From Spirosoma terrae (lineage in GTDB: Bacteria > Bacteroidota > Bacteroidia > Cytophagales > Spirosomataceae), in contig NZ_JAAFZH010000011.1 of the NCBI RefSeq assembly GCF_010435915.1, positions 62,001 through 126,000 on the forward strand: a stretch of DNA of 64,000 bases, given 5' to 3'. Positions 35,001-43,904 of this stretch are shown piece by piece. The notes under the pieces are model-generated. The model ran no database searches. It saw nothing but the letters and a program-made list of their open reading frames with translations, and had not been told where the DNA came from. Within the stretch, counting starts at the first letter, position 1. Every line of letters starts with the position of its first letter. Position numbers and translations under genes: made by a program.

Positions 35001-35981
35001 TTATTCAGTAAATGCACGTTTACTGGTAGCGGTTGGAGTTGGGAAATCAGCGGGAACAGGAATATCTACTTTGCCAGTGGCGGCCCACTGGGCTCCTCGT
35101 TGCAGGCACGTAATAAAGCCAACGCATTCAACAGAATAGTCGACGTGGCCCAGGGGCGTATGGAAAATTCGACCTTTACCGTAGTTGATGGTCATCAGCA
35201 TGGGCTCATGTCGACCGGTACCTTTGTTCTCTGTCGATGAGAAAGCCGTTGCCAGTACCGTCATATTCTCGGCAGGTCCGCGCAATCGATCATACATTTC
35301 GTCCTTGGTATGCATCCAGTTGAGAGGCATGCCTTTCGTGATAGGATGGTTGGCATCGCGAACGGTTATCAGGAATTCTTGCTGCGCTCCGTGTGATCCG
35401 GCCCGCCCAGGTTGCGGGTCTCTGATTAGTTTACCGTCTTTGTCATAATACACGTAAGGGCCATCTTTTTCCGTGCGGTCGCCCCAGCCACCGAGGCCAA
35501 TCATTTTGTTATAGGCGGGCCAGAGAGGAAATGAGTTATCGGCGGCATGAACAACCACCAGACCACCGCCTTTTTTCATGAAGTTTTCGAAATCGGCCTG
35601 GGTTTCATCGGACCACGGAGCCGCATTCCAGCCAAAATTGCTGATAACGAGGTCATATTTTGAAAAGTCGGGGTGGAAGCTGGAATCGGCTCTGGCTTTG
35701 GGTAAGGCTTTGGTACCTTCGACACCGGCAATTTTATATTTATCGACCAGATCGTTGCCATTCCAGGTATAATAGGTCCGCTTTACATCGACCGAAAACT
35801 TACCAGTTTCTTCGAGGTAGCGCTTCATCATAAAAGTAATTTTTGGCCATTGTTCGTGGTTGTTCTGCCCATCCACAATGAGTGTCCGGATAACTTTAGC
35901 CTTACCCTTTGGCGTTGACTGGGCATCCGCCTGGTAGCTGATCACAGCAATCAGCATTAGAAAAGCATAGAATGATTTCAT
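35001..35981 (-). CDS. secreted ThuA-domain protein (glutamine-amidotransferase-like fold)
   Basis: A 326-residue protein. Signal peptide MKSFYAFLMLIAVISYQADAQ from ATG 35981; an upstream start at 36050 would precede it by 23 residues and is unlikely. The remainder matches the ThuA family: RTLIVDGQNNHEQWPK, DLVISNFGWNAAPWSDETQADFENFMKKGGGLVVVHAADNSFPLW, HPITKGMPLNWMHTKDEMYDRLRG, and GKGRIFHTPLGH. ThuA proteins are linked to sugar (trehalose-like) utilisation and are frequent, secreted, in Bacteroidota; the biochemical activity is unsettled. It stands alone, 88 bases after the TonB receptor region ends on the other side. Confidence 0.88.
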   Translation of the reverse strand: MKSFYAFLMLIAVISYQADAQSTPKGKAKVIRTLIVDGQNNHEQWPKITFMMKRYLEETGKFSVDVKRTYYTWNGNDLVDKYKIAGVEGTKALPKARADSSFHPDFSKYDLVISNFGWNAAPWSDETQADFENFMKKGGGLVVVHAADNSFPLWPAYNKMIGLGGWGDRTEKDGPYVYYDKDGKLIRDPQPGRAGSHGAQQEFLITVRDANHPITKGMPLNWMHTKDEMYDRLRGPAENMTVLATAFSSTENKGTGRHEPMLMTINYGKGRIFHTPLGHVDYSVECVGFITCLQRGAQWAATGKVDIPVPADFPTPTATSKRAFTE

Positions 35982-36109
35982 AAAAGTAGCGTTAGCTGAC
36001 AGGACGTAGTAAATACCAATGTGGTCTATTAAGGGCACTATAGATTTCAAATCAGTTAAGCGGTTGAATCTACTTTAGCGCTCGTACCATTACCCTGTTT
36101 TTATAGCTG

Positions 36110-36132
36110 GTCAGACGTAGCGTTCGTCTGAC
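36110..36132 (-). terminator. hairpin after TonB receptor gene
   Basis: An 8-bp perfect stem, GTCAGACG with CGTCTGAC, and a 7-base loop, 6 bases beyond the stop of the minus-strand TonB receptor. No T-tract follows, so it may be a 3'-end hairpin and not a strong intrinsic terminator. Confidence 0.4.
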
Positions 36133-36138
36133 TAACGT

Positions 36139-38508
36139 TTAGAAATTAAGTCGTAACGTAGCGCCGTAATTTCTTGGATTACCCAAATGAGCCGCTCCGA
36201 AATTATATGCGTAGTCGATGAACGTAGCGTCGCCCAAATTACGTCCCCAGAAAAAGAGTTCGGCTCGTTGCGAGGAAATACCAATGCGAGCATTCAGCAG
36301 GCTATAGGCATTTTGTGAAATCTGATTAGCCAGGTCGAAATACTGTTTACCCAGATAACTCCATTCGCCACGGGCAACCAATCGATACTGTTGCTTACCG
36401 CCTAATCCATAGCTATACTGCACGGCCAGCAACGACGTAACATCTGGCGTAAAAATCTGGCGATTCCCTTTCAGATTGACACTTTCGCCGTCAGTGGCCA
36501 GATTGAGCGATGAGTAAGTCGCTTTTGTATAGCCAACCTGATACGTTACGTCCAGCCCTTTGGTGGGAGTTGCCTGTAATTCCAGTTCCAGCCCTTTACT
36601 CGTTAGTTGGCCCGCATTTTTGGTAATGGTGATAGCGTCCGGTAAAATCAACGTAGGTACCTGGGCATCCTGCACCTGGGTATAAAAGGCGGCTACGTTT
36701 AGCCGTAGCTGATTGTTCCAAAAGGTGTTTTTTAGGCCTATTTCAAGATTGTTGCTGTACTCGGGCTTGTAGGCGTAGAGGGGCGGCTGCGAAGGGTCTG
36801 AGGAGAGCTGCGTGATGCCCCCCGCCCGGTAGCCGCGGCTATACGTAGCGTAGAGCTGATGATTGTCGGTAAAAAAATAGGCCAGACTAGCTTTGGGCGA
36901 AATGGCAGAAAACCTGGCTGTGGCCGACGTATCGGGCTGCGTAATGGTTGCCGTCTGATCGCCATCCATCTGGAATTCGCCAAGCACCGACTGCTTTTTG
37001 TGTTCGTAATCGTACCGTAAGCCCAATGTTAGTTTTAGCCTGGGGTTAATGGCATACGTACCCTGCCCGTAAACTGCCAGACCGGCGCTAATGCCTGTGT
37101 TTGTGTTAATACTGGTAAAATTGGGGAAGGGGGAGCCAACTAAAGCCGCATCATTTCCAAAATGAGTCCCCAGTCGCGTAGGATTGTGCTGATAAAACCC
37201 ATACGTACCGGCAATCCAGCTAAAGCGCGATGGCGAACTGGCCGGCGAGGTGAACCGAAACTCCTGAGTGCCAACCTGTACGTTATTCCACTTTTTGCCG
37301 TAATTGTTAACGATGGTTACGCCGTCGATGGGCGAAAAATCGCCGTCAACGGGTTGGGCATAATATCGGTAATTAGACTGATAGGCCGATTGCGACGTAA
37401 ACGTAAAGTGGTTTCCAACGTAGCTGGCCGACAGCGAGGTGTTGAAGACATAATCCATCAGTCGGCCAACGGCATTCTGATTTACCGTGAAAGGAGCCTC
37501 AAAAGCATCCTGCGGGCTGGCGGCCAGTGGGAACGATCCATCATTTTGGTTGGTATTGTGCTTCACATTAAGCGTTAGCGCCCAGCGCGAACTAGCCAGA
37601 AATTTCAGGTAATAATTCCCCATGACGTAGTTGGCCCGGTCGAATCTCGATTGGTCGAAATTATTCCGATAAAAGCCATCCTGCTGCCCATATAGCGCCG
37701 AAATGCCCAGAAATAGCCGATTCTTTACCAGCGGGGTCCGTATGCCTGCACTATACCGCTGCTGGCCGTAATTACCATAGTTCAGTTCGACAAATCCTCG
37801 TGTTTTGTTATCCGGCTGTTTCGTGACAATGTTAATCACGCCACCCATGGCGTTACGTCCATAGAGTGTTCCCTGCGGACCCCGTAACACTTCAATGCGT
37901 TCAATATCGAGTAGTTGAGCTACATAGGTATCCAGGCTAAATTGATTGACGCCGTCAATATACGTTGCTACCGTTGGATCGTAGGACGTAGTGGCAATTC
38001 CCCGAATAGACGTAACGTTACGTCCATCGCCAGGGTTGGCCGAGTATAAATTGGGAATCAGGGCCGTTAAGTCTTTGCTGGTCCATAAGCGATAATCCAG
38101 AACCTGTTTTGACGAGAGCGTCGATACGCTGAAAGGGAGTTTTTGAGGATCTTCTTCCACTTTCTGAGCCGACACCGTCACTTCATCTAGTCGCTGGCTG
38201 GATTCTGTGAGCTGGATCGTTAGGGTTGGCTTATCGGCGGTTATTGTAAACGGTCGATTAGACGTAGCAAAGCCCAGGGCACTGGTATTTACTGTATACT
38301 GGCCAGGTGGCACATTGGGGATGATGAATTTCCCCTGGTTATCGGTTAGAGCACCCAGATTGGTATTTAAAAGATATACGTAAGCGCCGGCAATGCCCAG
38401 CGATTGGTGATCAGCAACAGTACCGGAAAAACTAGTGAACGTTTGGCTGTTGGCGACTGGACTATACTGGATGAGCACTATACACAAGGCCCAGATAAAC
38501 TTCTTCAT
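36139..38508 (-). CDS. stand-alone TonB-dependent outer-membrane receptor
   Basis: A 789-residue receptor from ATG 38508. Signal peptide about 1-20 (VANSQTF), a carboxypeptidase-regulatory-like domain about 25-105 (GTVADHQSLGIAGAYVYLLNTNLGAL), plug about 120-225 (VEDPQKLPFSVSTLSSKQV, ERIEVLRGPQGTLYGRNAMGGVINIVTKQP) and a 22-strand-type barrel ending NPRNYGATLRLNF. The plug motif LRGPQGTLYGRNAMGGVINI is that of siderophore- or metabolite-type receptors, not SusC. No SusD, siderophore gene or sigma/anti-sigma pair is nearby, so the ligand is open. It uses TonB-ExbBD energy in the outer membrane. Confidence 0.92.
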   Translation of the reverse strand: MKKFIWALCIVLIQYSPVANSQTFTSFSGTVADHQSLGIAGAYVYLLNTNLGALTDNQGKFIIPNVPPGQYTVNTSALGFATSNRPFTITADKPTLTIQLTESSQRLDEVTVSAQKVEEDPQKLPFSVSTLSSKQVLDYRLWTSKDLTALIPNLYSANPGDGRNVTSIRGIATTSYDPTVATYIDGVNQFSLDTYVAQLLDIERIEVLRGPQGTLYGRNAMGGVINIVTKQPDNKTRGFVELNYGNYGQQRYSAGIRTPLVKNRLFLGISALYGQQDGFYRNNFDQSRFDRANYVMGNYYLKFLASSRWALTLNVKHNTNQNDGSFPLAASPQDAFEAPFTVNQNAVGRLMDYVFNTSLSASYVGNHFTFTSQSAYQSNYRYYAQPVDGDFSPIDGVTIVNNYGKKWNNVQVGTQEFRFTSPASSPSRFSWIAGTYGFYQHNPTRLGTHFGNDAALVGSPFPNFTSINTNTGISAGLAVYGQGTYAINPRLKLTLGLRYDYEHKKQSVLGEFQMDGDQTATITQPDTSATARFSAISPKASLAYFFTDNHQLYATYSRGYRAGGITQLSSDPSQPPLYAYKPEYSNNLEIGLKNTFWNNQLRLNVAAFYTQVQDAQVPTLILPDAITITKNAGQLTSKGLELELQATPTKGLDVTYQVGYTKATYSSLNLATDGESVNLKGNRQIFTPDVTSLLAVQYSYGLGGKQQYRLVARGEWSYLGKQYFDLANQISQNAYSLLNARIGISSQRAELFFWGRNLGDATFIDYAYNFGAAHLGNPRNYGATLRLNF

Positions 38509-38586
38509 AGACAATGAGAGGCAATCAAATTAAATTTTTACTGCTCTATCAGCGTCTCAAATGTAATCGGATTTCGGCGTTGGCTA

Positions 38587-39033
38587 TCAGGAAAGTTGAT
38601 CGGACGGATCAAAATAAAGCCACGGAATGGTTGCCGTCTGAAACCAGAAATCACGAATCTGTCGGACATACAATTTCCATTCTGCATAGGTAAAAGGCTT
38701 TGGCGTAAAGGCGTTGGCCCCCCGTGCATAGGCTTCCTGAGCCGTAGCTTCGGTCCGATTGCTGGTAAGCATGATGGTTGGGATAAGACGGCCCTGAGGG
38801 TGCTGTCGTATACGATCCAGAAAATCGAAACCGCTCAAATCAGACTTCAGGTCAAGATCCAGTAGAATTAGATTGGGCCCCATTCCATTAAGTCCGTTTA
38901 AATAGATGACAGCTTGCGTGAAGCTATTTACGTGAACGAAAGTTACTTCTGGAAACACACTGGCAGCCGCCCGGTTCAGTACTTCCGCAATTTCTTCTTC
39001 ATCGTCCACCAACAATATTGTCTTTTTCCTCAT
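38587..39033 (-). CDS. single-domain response regulator (REC only)
   Basis: A 148-residue receiver-domain protein. Acidic pocket ILLVDDEEE near the N-terminus, phospho-acceptor Asp59 in LILLDLDLK, Thr in IMLTSN and Lys in FTPKPF, so all functional residues are present. There is no output domain; such proteins act by protein-protein contact or as phosphate shuttles. The C-terminal tail (RDFWFQTATIPWLYFDPSD) is an extension beyond a plain REC domain. It is divergent from a second REC-only gene at 39155 (121 bases between starts), suggesting they work in one pathway, perhaps with the orphan histidine kinase at 43905-46196; that link is inference. Confidence 0.9.
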   Translation of the reverse strand: MRKKTILLVDDEEEIAEVLNRAAASVFPEVTFVHVNSFTQAVIYLNGLNGMGPNLILLDLDLKSDLSGFDFLDRIRQHPQGRLIPTIMLTSNRTEATAQEAYARGANAFTPKPFTYAEWKLYVRQIRDFWFQTATIPWLYFDPSDQLS

Positions 39034-39154
39034 CCCATATACAACTTTTGTATGAACGTTTATAAATATATAAACAGTTCAGATTTGTTATATTAAAACA
39101 TTAAGAGAGCACATACGTTCTTTTTTTTATTTGCTTACTATTTACTCAACGACA

Positions 39155-39589
39155 ATGATAGACAATGGCCCAATCATCTTTATTGACGATGATCCCGACG
39201 ATCAGGCATTATTTAAGCCGCTTCTGGAGCAAATTACCCCTCAACGGGAAATTATTTTCTTCGAGAGCGGACAGAAAGCCTTAGATTTCCTGAAAAGTAG
39301 CGACGAGCGTGCTTTTTTGATTATTTCAGAAGTATATATGCAGGAGCTTAACGGGCTGGAACTTCGACGGGAAATTGAAAAAGATCCTGTTTTGCGAAGA
39401 CGTGCTATTCCTTTTATTTTTCTGACGCATCCTATTCACAAATCGATGGTTGAAGAAGCGTATGAATTAACAATTCAGGGTTTTTTTGAAAAGAAAAGCA
39501 ACTTGTCGGCTATGCAAACGCAGCTACAGGCTATCGTAGATTATTGGGTCAATTGCTTACATCCCAATCGATTTAAGGATGATGAATAA
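39155..39589 (+). CDS. degenerate single-domain response regulator, Asp-to-Glu at phospho-site
   Basis: A 144-residue receiver-like protein from ATG 39155 (a start 24 bases earlier is less likely). Acidic pocket IIFIDDDPDDQ is intact, Thr91 (IFLTHP) and Lys113 (GFFEKKSN) are in place, but the phospho-acceptor aspartate is replaced by Glu59 in LIISEVYMQELNG, and the usual Pro after the Lys is Lys114. Glu at this position often mimics the phosphorylated state, so the protein may be permanently active or may not use phosphorylation. It has no output domain. It is divergent from a canonical REC-only gene and ends at a strong terminator. Confidence 0.88.
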   Translation: MIDNGPIIFIDDDPDDQALFKPLLEQITPQREIIFFESGQKALDFLKSSDERAFLIISEVYMQELNGLELRREIEKDPVLRRRAIPFIFLTHPIHKSMVEEAYELTIQGFFEKKSNLSAMQTQLQAIVDYWVNCLHPNRFKDDE

Positions 39590-39620
39590 TTAGGGGAAAT
39601 AGTGATATCGGTCTGGATAG

Positions 39621-39670
39621 GAGAGCAGAAAGAACCTGACGATAATGTTTGTTTCTTTCTGCTCTCTTTT
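39621..39670 (+). terminator. rho-independent terminator after REC gene
   Basis: A 14-bp perfect stem, GAGAGCAGAAAGAA with TTCTTTCTGCTCTC (39621-39634, 39653-39666), an 18-base loop and a following TTTT, about 30 bases after the stop at 39589. Confidence 0.88.
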
Positions 39671-39730
39671 CGCTAACAATGGAGATGAAACTACGTTTGC
39701 CTTGCTGGTAAATGGAATGATGTGATCAAT

Positions 39731-41098
39731 TTATCGGATTGCTGACAAGTCGGTATAACGACGTAGTACCAGCCAGATAACGATCAGGGAGAGGCCCGCC
39801 AAAGCTCCCGCTACTAAACCAATGGTTGGCGCTTGTGTGTAAGCCAACGCATGCCCTGTCAGGTATGATCCAGCAATGTCCGATAAATTAACGAAGGCCA
39901 TATAGGTTGTAAACTGGGAACCTTCTACGCCGGGTCGGCAGATAGCCATGAGCAAGGGCATGGCTGCGGCACTAAGACTTGGGTCCATAAAATACAGCGC
40001 TACCAGGCCCGTCTGCGCAACAGTACGATTCTGCCAGGTGGCTTCGAGGAGATTGAAGCCAACCAGATACGCGACCATCACTAATAAAATGATTATCAAT
40101 AAGCGGGGTGGGCCAATACGGTCGGCCAGATAACCGCTTATGAGGGCGACCACCGTGGCGACCACCATGCCAAACGTACCCGTTAATAGGGAGAGGGAAG
40201 TGTCGGCCCAGCCGAGCTTCTGAATCAGGTGGTAATTGTAGGATCGCAGAAACAGGCTGATACTAACATAGGCTACTATAATCGCAGCAACTAACAGGAT
40301 GTTTCTTCTGGCGAAAATTCCCCTGATCAGCTCCGCAAACAGCCACTTGAATGAATAATCTGACCCTTGATTTTGGTCGGTGGGCAATGATAAAACAGGC
40401 GCTTGACGCTTCAGAAAGGGCAAAAGCCGATCGTTGGGCTGTTCTTTTATGAAAAATGTTATAAGTGTTAGCGTCAGTAGACAAACGCTTTGAGTTAGAG
40501 CCGCATCCCGAAAGCTATACTGGCGAAGAAGCTGTGAAAAGGCAGCGGCTCCTACACCGGTACCTACTAAAAAGCCCGCCCGCATAAACGCATTGAGTCG
40601 CCCGCGTTCGTGGGAAGGGATAACGGTAATAGCCATCGCATCGACGCTGGCATCCTGAACAGAGGCAAAGATACTGTGGATCATAAAAATGATGCCTAGT
40701 GTATGTACCTCGTTGGTAGGATTGCGAATAGAGAGCAAACCGAATGAGGCTAGCAATGCCAGGAGTTGTGCGCCAAGTACCCAGGGTTTTCGGCGTCCCA
40801 TTGCTGATTGCTGATACCGATCAATGAAAGGCCCCCAGATAAACTGAAAAGCCCAGGGTAAGCCTACTACGGCGGCAAACGACCCAACTCTCGACGGTGC
40901 TACGTGCTCGGCCGTTAAAAAGTTGGCTATAGCGGTCAGTGAAAAGCCCGCCGGTAGTCCCTGCATCAGGTATAAATAAAAGAAAACGACGTAGCGTAAG
41001 GGGCGGCTTTGGGATAATATCAACGGGAAAGCAGAAGCTGAACGAATAGTCGACATAGCCAGAACCAGTAACACCAAACAATTGGTTGGTAGGACCAT
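39731..41098 (-). CDS. MFS transporter, AmpG-like (PAT family)
   Basis: A 455-residue inner-membrane transporter with 12 or so hydrophobic segments. The N-terminal part LRYVVFFYLYLMQGLPAGFSLTAIANFLTAEHV, then WAFQFIWGPFIDRYQQSAMGRRKPWVLGAQ, is the signature of the PAT family, which includes the AmpG muropeptide permease (import of anhydromuropeptides for cell-wall recycling) and acetyl-CoA transporters. The start at 41098 is the first ATG; ATG 41056 would remove a 14-residue hydrophobic lead and is a good alternative. No ampC or wall-recycling gene is nearby, so the substrate is inferred from family only. Divergent from the FAD protein gene. Confidence 0.85.
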   Translation of the reverse strand: MVLPTNCLVLLVLAMSTIRSASAFPLILSQSRPLRYVVFFYLYLMQGLPAGFSLTAIANFLTAEHVAPSRVGSFAAVVGLPWAFQFIWGPFIDRYQQSAMGRRKPWVLGAQLLALLASFGLLSIRNPTNEVHTLGIIFMIHSIFASVQDASVDAMAITVIPSHERGRLNAFMRAGFLVGTGVGAAAFSQLLRQYSFRDAALTQSVCLLTLTLITFFIKEQPNDRLLPFLKRQAPVLSLPTDQNQGSDYSFKWLFAELIRGIFARRNILLVAAIIVAYVSISLFLRSYNYHLIQKLGWADTSLSLLTGTFGMVVATVVALISGYLADRIGPPRLLIIILLVMVAYLVGFNLLEATWQNRTVAQTGLVALYFMDPSLSAAAMPLLMAICRPGVEGSQFTTYMAFVNLSDIAGSYLTGHALAYTQAPTIGLVAGALAGLSLIVIWLVLRRYTDLSAIR

Positions 41099-41347
41099 TT
41101 GTTTATGACTAATGTTTTACCCTGAATACGTTCATATAATAAACTGTGTCATTGGCTTAACTTCCTGGGGGCAAGAAAACAATTTGCTTATTCATCTACT
41201 TACATCAGGGGCCAGATCAGACAGTGAAATACATCCGTATGTTGTCGTCTGGTTGGTCGGTCGGTCTGCCGCCAGGCGACAGGTTTTTATTCTCTTACTA
41301 TCTGGAGCTTTTAGCCTTTTTATACCTATCGCAATAGGTCAAAATTG

Positions 41348-43102
41348 ATGGTCGTTAACGAACAAAAAAAACGAATTGCTATTCTCGGGGCTGGTCCCAG
41401 TGGTTTATTTTTTTACAAACATCTGGTAGAGTCTAAGCGGTCCGATTGGGACGTGTCCTTATTTGACCGATCCAGCCAGCTCGGGGCTGGTATGCCTTAT
41501 GGCTCCGCCGGTGCCAATCGAGAACACGTAACGAACGTATCCGCTAATGAGATACCACCACTTGTTACGTCACTCACCGAGTGGATTCAGCAGCAGCCAG
41601 CGGAAGTACTCGAGCCATTTCAACTGGAGGCTACACAGGTCAGTGACTATCGGGTGGTACCTCGTATATTGTTTGGTCAATATCTGGCGGCTCAGTTTGA
41701 TCTTTTACGCGAGCAGGCCGCCTGCCAGGGGTTGATTACGCATGTTCACCTTAACTCTCAGATTCTGGATATAGTTGATGACCCTGAGACGAATCAGGTT
41801 TGGGTTGAGACGGACACGATGGGGAAAATGCCCTTCGACGTAGCCATCATCTGTACTGGACACCAATGGCCAACGAAACACGAAGGCAAAATACCGCTCT
41901 ATTTTTCGTCGCCTTATCCACCTGCTAAGTTAAAGTTGACGCTAAATCATGCCGTGGCTATTCGGGGGGCATCGTTGACGGCTATTGATGCTATTCGTAC
42001 GTTAGCCCGGCATAATGGCCATTTTGATACTGGCCCGGATGGTCGCCTTCGCTTTCAGTTATCTCCTCAAAGTCCCGACTTCCGGCTCGTGATGCATTCC
42101 CGGGAGGGCCTGTTACCAGCTATTCGATTCCACCTCGAAGAGCCCCTGATTTCGGCCGAAGATTTGCTGAGTCCCGACCTGGTCGCGGATAATCGGGCTC
42201 AAAATGATGGTTTTTTATCGCTGGATTTTGTTTTTGATCAAGCTTTTAAGCGGGCTATCCGACGGAAGGCCCCAGTTTTCTATGAGCGAATAAAAGCCAT
42301 GAGTCTGGAAGAGTTTGTGGAGACAATGATGAGTCAGCGAGAAAAGGAGGACGCGTTTCAGTTATTCGCAGCCGAATACAAGCAGGCAGAAGAGTCAATA
42401 AAAAAGCACGAGTCGATATACTGGAAAGAGATGCTGGCGGTTTTGAGTTTTGCTCTTAACTACCCGGCTAAATATTTTTCGGCTGAGGATATGGAACGGC
42501 TGAAAAAAGTACTCATGCCTCTGATTTCGCTGGTCATTGCCTTTGTCCCACAGAGTTCGGCACGGGAGCTGTTGGCGCTACATCAGGCCGGGCTGCTAAC
42601 AATTCAGTCGGTAGGGCAGGATAGTGAGGTAATTCCGCAGCCCAGCGGAGGAGCTATTTATGAGTATACCGACGAGGATGGCCAATCGCATCGGGTCTAC
42701 TACCCGGCCTTTGTCGATTGTATTGGTCAGCCTCATCTCGATTTTGACGATTTCCCATTTACGAGTCTACGTATTGATAAAACCGTTAGCCCCGCCCGAT
42801 TACGTTACCAGTCTAATCAGGAAGGACAGGCCGCTAGGGAGCAAGGTAATGACGATGTGGAGCAGTTATCGGATGGGAACTATTATTTACGAGTACCGGG
42901 CGTCGCCATCAACGATGATTTTCAACTGGTAAACGAAGAAGGTCAGGGTAATCCTCGTTTATATATGATGGCCGTTCCGCATATGGGAGGCTATAATCCT
43001 GATTATTCGGGGCTTGACTTCTGCGAAACGGCTTCGGCACGGATCAGTCAACGATTGTTTAGCGATAATCCTACGGCTGCTGGCCTGCTACTCCAGTTCT
43101 GA
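41348..43102 (+). CDS. FAD/NAD(P)-binding oxidoreductase-like protein
   Basis: A 584-residue protein starting at ATG 41348 (the codon before it, TTG, is in frame). N-terminal Rossmann motif IAILGAGPSGLFFYKHL (about 10-26) with an acidic end in SLFDRSSQLGAG; the segment GMPYGSAGANREHVTNVSANEIP matches the FAD-NAD(P)-binding domain of proteins annotated NAD_binding_9. A second nucleotide-binding stretch is IRGASLTAIDAIRTL. The C-terminal region ends LYMMAVPHMGGYNPDYSGLDFCETASARI. No signal, so cytoplasmic. The substrate is unknown. A DUF3891 gene follows 30 bases downstream, so they are co-transcribed. Confidence 0.82.
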   Translation: MVVNEQKKRIAILGAGPSGLFFYKHLVESKRSDWDVSLFDRSSQLGAGMPYGSAGANREHVTNVSANEIPPLVTSLTEWIQQQPAEVLEPFQLEATQVSDYRVVPRILFGQYLAAQFDLLREQAACQGLITHVHLNSQILDIVDDPETNQVWVETDTMGKMPFDVAIICTGHQWPTKHEGKIPLYFSSPYPPAKLKLTLNHAVAIRGASLTAIDAIRTLARHNGHFDTGPDGRLRFQLSPQSPDFRLVMHSREGLLPAIRFHLEEPLISAEDLLSPDLVADNRAQNDGFLSLDFVFDQAFKRAIRRKAPVFYERIKAMSLEEFVETMMSQREKEDAFQLFAAEYKQAEESIKKHESIYWKEMLAVLSFALNYPAKYFSAEDMERLKKVLMPLISLVIAFVPQSSARELLALHQAGLLTIQSVGQDSEVIPQPSGGAIYEYTDEDGQSHRVYYPAFVDCIGQPHLDFDDFPFTSLRIDKTVSPARLRYQSNQEGQAAREQGNDDVEQLSDGNYYLRVPGVAINDDFQLVNEEGQGNPRLYMMAVPHMGGYNPDYSGLDFCETASARISQRLFSDNPTAAGLLLQF

Positions 43103-43132
43103 TTGAGCCTTTAGAATACATTAGTCGATAAA

Positions 43133-43882
43133 ATGATTGTTACAAGTAAAGACTTTGGCTGGGAAGTGATCCACCAGCAGGCTCACGGCCTGTTAGCGCT
43201 TCACCTCGGCATAAACTGGCAGATTGAGAAACGGCCTGTCAACTGGATTGAAACCCTGGTGGCGCTCACCGAGCACGACGATGGACAGGATGCCTGGGAG
43301 GATCGGCACCATCTGACCCAAGCAGGCGCACCTATGGACTTTAACATTCAGTCGTATTCAGTGGCGCAGGCCCGGCGAATGATCGAAATTGCGCTGGAAA
43401 AAAGCCGCTGGAACGCCTTGATGGTGTCGATGCATGCGTCGTTTCTGTATGAGCCAGTGCGGCACCATCCGGTGGGGCACCAGCAAAAAGAAATGACTGA
43501 ATTTCTGGATCAGCAGCAGAAAAACCAGCGCGATTGGCTACGTATGCTGAAGATGAAGCGGCAACAGGCCGACTATGCCTACGACTTTATCCAATGGTGT
43601 GATGCCTTTTCCTTAATCTTATGTCAGGATCTGGTGCCACCAGATGGCCGCCGACTGGAAATAAGCCGTGGGCCGGACAAAATATCGTATTACGTATTTC
43701 AGCAGCCAGACGGCGTGTTACGTGTTGACCCCTGGCCCTACGAGATTGACTCGTTTACGGTGAACGTAGAGGCTTTTGAAGTAAGACAGCTTTCGTTCGA
43801 AAGCGATCGTGCGTTGTATGATGCGATCCAGCAAGCTGATGTTATCCAAAAACAATGGACAGTAGAGCGAGCCGACCGATGA
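43133..43882 (+). CDS. DUF3891-family protein
   Basis: A 249-residue cytoplasmic protein of the DUF3891 family. The N-terminus MIVTSKDFGWEVIHQQAHGLLALHLG and the motifs TEHDDGQDAW and SMHASFLYEP are typical; several His/Asp residues (HQQAH, EHDDG, HASF) could form a metal site, as in HD-type hydrolases, but that is inference. No biochemical role is known for the family. It is the second gene after the FAD/NAD(P)-binding protein with a 30-base gap; the pairing suggests a shared pathway. Its stop is 22 bases from the convergent histidine kinase gene. Confidence 0.82.
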   Translation: MIVTSKDFGWEVIHQQAHGLLALHLGINWQIEKRPVNWIETLVALTEHDDGQDAWEDRHHLTQAGAPMDFNIQSYSVAQARRMIEIALEKSRWNALMVSMHASFLYEPVRHHPVGHQQKEMTEFLDQQQKNQRDWLRMLKMKRQQADYAYDFIQWCDAFSLILCQDLVPPDGRRLEISRGPDKISYYVFQQPDGVLRVDPWPYEIDSFTVNVEAFEVRQLSFESDRALYDAIQQADVIQKQWTVERADR

Positions 43883-43904
43883 GGTCCTGCCGTCCTGAAT
43901 CTAG

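Noticed and set aside
41112..41348. 78-codon plus-strand frame before the FAD protein gene
   Set aside because: No family resemblance, ends at the start of the real gene; likely non-coding leader DNA.
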